From positions 1 through 32,057 of the forward strand of contig CALHMG010000032.1 in the NCBI GenBank assembly GCA_938034705.1: a DNA stretch of 32,057 nt, in the 5' to 3' direction. Positions 30,962-32,057 of the stretch are shown one piece after another (the first letter of the stretch is position 1; every line of letters begins with the position of its first letter). Origin of the DNA: an uncultured Gammaproteobacteria bacterium. Its GTDB lineage: Bacteria; Pseudomonadota; Gammaproteobacteria; Arenicellales; CALHMG01. Position numbers and translations under genes: made by a program. The notes beneath the pieces were generated by a model that was given only the letters and a program-made list of their open reading frames with translations, was not told the DNA's origin and ran no database searches.

Positions 30962-32057
30962 AGTTCTTCAGCGCCGCGGCCATTCGCTCCAGTGCGGTGG
31001 TGAGCGTTGCTCGCGGGCAGGCGATATTGATGCGTTCGAAGTTGGCGCCGGCTTCTCCGAACATCGAGCCGTCGTCCAGCCATACTCGTGCGTTCTGGTA
31101 GATGCGTTCCTTGCGTTCTTCCGGCCCAAACCCGAGCGGACCGCAGTCTATCCACAGCAGATAGGTTCCTTGCGGTTCGATCACGCGCACCTTCGGCAGG
31201 GTTTGCGCAAAAAAGTCTCGCGTGAACTCGTAGTTGGCGTGAACGTAGCCAAGCACCTGGTCAAGCCAGTCGCGACCGTGCGTGTACGCGGCCTCTGTTG
31301 CAATGATGCCCATTGCGTTGCCGCCAAAAAGTCCGAGCTTCTGGATCCCGTCGACAAATTTCTCGCGCAGCTGAGGATTCGAGATGATCGTGTGGGAAGT
31401 CTTGAGGCCGGCGATATTAAATGTCTTGCTGGCAGCCATCATCGTGATGGTTCGATCCGCAATCTCCTCGGACAGCGACGCCATCGGCGTGAAGGTGTTG
31501 CCGGGAAAGATCAAGTCGCAGTGGATTTCGTCGCTGATGATCAGAAGGTCGTGCTTGAGGCAGATCTCGGCAAGTCGCTCAAGGTCGGACCGGGGCCACA
31601 CTCTGGAAGAGGGGTTGTGCGGGTTGCACAGCATCGCAATCTTGACGCTCGGGTCTGCTGCTTTGCGTTCAAAATCATCGAAGTCGATGTGATAGTCCAT
31701 CGAGTCAGCGTCGTACACGATATCGCTGGACACGTAATCGACACCCTGGTTTGTCGGCGCCTTCATGAAGTGGTAGTAGACCGGCCCCTGAATGAGGACC
31801 TTGTCACCGCTGGACGCGAAGGTCTTCATCAACAGATTCATGACAGGGACAACGCCCGGCGAAAGCACAATCCAGTCACGATCCACGTCCCAGCTGTAGG
31901 TGTTCCGGGCCCAGGTTGTAATCGAATCGAAGTACCCGTGCATCGGCATGCTGTAGCCAAATATGCCGTGGTCCAGTCTTTGCTTCATCGCCTCAATAAT
32001 CTGCGGCGGGCATTTGAAGTCCATATCGGCAACCCACAGCGGCAGCAGCTGCCTGTC
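30960..32057 (-). CDS. MalY/PatB-type PLP-dependent aminotransferase/C-S lyase (5'-partial)
   Basis: A fold-type I PLP enzyme whose N-terminus lies beyond the right edge; 365 residues are inside the window. It enters with RQLLPLWVADMDF, the PatB/MalY signature, then NPHNPSSRVW, ISDEIHCDLIFPG and the PLP-lysine motif AASKTFNIAGLK. These enzymes are usually cystathionine beta-lyases cutting C-S bonds of cystathionine or related cysteine conjugates; some act as aminotransferases or regulators. The C-terminal third is complete, ending in ALERMAAALKN. It converges with the DUF481 gene: its stop codon (30960-30962) abuts that gene's terminator, and it has no separate U-tract of its own. Confidence 0.92.
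   Translation of the reverse strand, partial: DRQLLPLWVADMDFKCPPQIIEAMKQRLDHGIFGYSMPMHGYFDSITTWARNTYSWDVDRDWIVLSPGVVPVMNLLMKTFASSGDKVLIQGPVYYHFMKAPTNQGVDYVSSDIVYDADSMDYHIDFDDFERKAADPSVKIAMLCNPHNPSSRVWPRSDLERLAEICLKHDLLIISDEIHCDLIFPGNTFTPMASLSEEIADRTITMMAASKTFNIAGLKTSHTIISNPQLREKFVDGIQKLGLFGGNAMGIIATEAAYTHGRDWLDQVLGYVHANYEFTRDFFAQTLPKVRVIEPQGTYLLWIDCGPLGFGPEERKERIYQNARVWLDDGSMFGEAGANFERINIACPRATLTTALERMAAALKN

Overview
The window reads as a chromosomal segment of a Gram-negative bacterium, most likely a free-living and perhaps marine gammaproteobacterium. This is inferred from several outer-membrane proteins (OmpA-like barrel, DUF481 barrel, CsgG-like secretion protein), a CspA-type cold-shock gene, many Sec signal peptides, moderate GC with strong intrinsic terminators, and catabolic genes common in such organisms (choline-sulfatase, dimethylformamidase-like, dihydroxyphthalate-decarboxylase-like, luciferase-like oxidoreductase). 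I see no rRNA, tRNA, CRISPR array, insertion sequence or prophage. Gene order looks like a mosaic of short, mostly single-gene units.

Layout. Positions 1-3000: CsgG/HfaB-like protein (-), secreted histidine phosphatase (+), Sel1-repeat protein (+). 3113-10873: one giant secreted protein of 2586 residues with SdrD-B-like, DUF11-like and fibronectin-like modules and a C-terminal gingipain-type (C25) cysteine peptidase whose His/Cys dyad is visible. It shares a bidirectional terminator with a convergent OmpA-like barrel gene. 11948-12154: cold-shock gene (-). 12723-16447: small-molecule metabolism (TIM-barrel isomerase-like, homocysteine methyltransferase-like, dihydroxyphthalate-decarboxylase-like) and a Yip1 membrane protein. 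17101-19551: family 2 glycosyltransferase, two tandem paralogues of the Lin0512 family (unknown function), and a small protein with a possible winged helix.

19866-22649 holds the most unusual gene: a 927-residue protein with an NTF2-like N-terminal domain, about 550 residues of Val/Glu/Lys/Pro 'VPV' repeats resembling the alveolin/articulin repeats of protist membrane skeletons, and two C-terminal helix-hairpin-helix domains. It stands alone with a strong ribosome binding site and two hairpins after its stop. I consider it the best candidate for an undescribed structural system.

22728-32057: luciferase-like oxidoreductase (-) divergent from a choline-sulfatase (+); a tiny predicted membrane peptide; a leftward set of a dimethylformamidase-like protein, a glutathione S-transferase, a divergent Hsp20-like protein and a small membrane protein; then a DUF481 outer-membrane protein (+) and a MalY/PatB-type aminotransferase (-) that runs off the right edge. 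Apart from these adjacent pairs, I see no single pathway linking the window.
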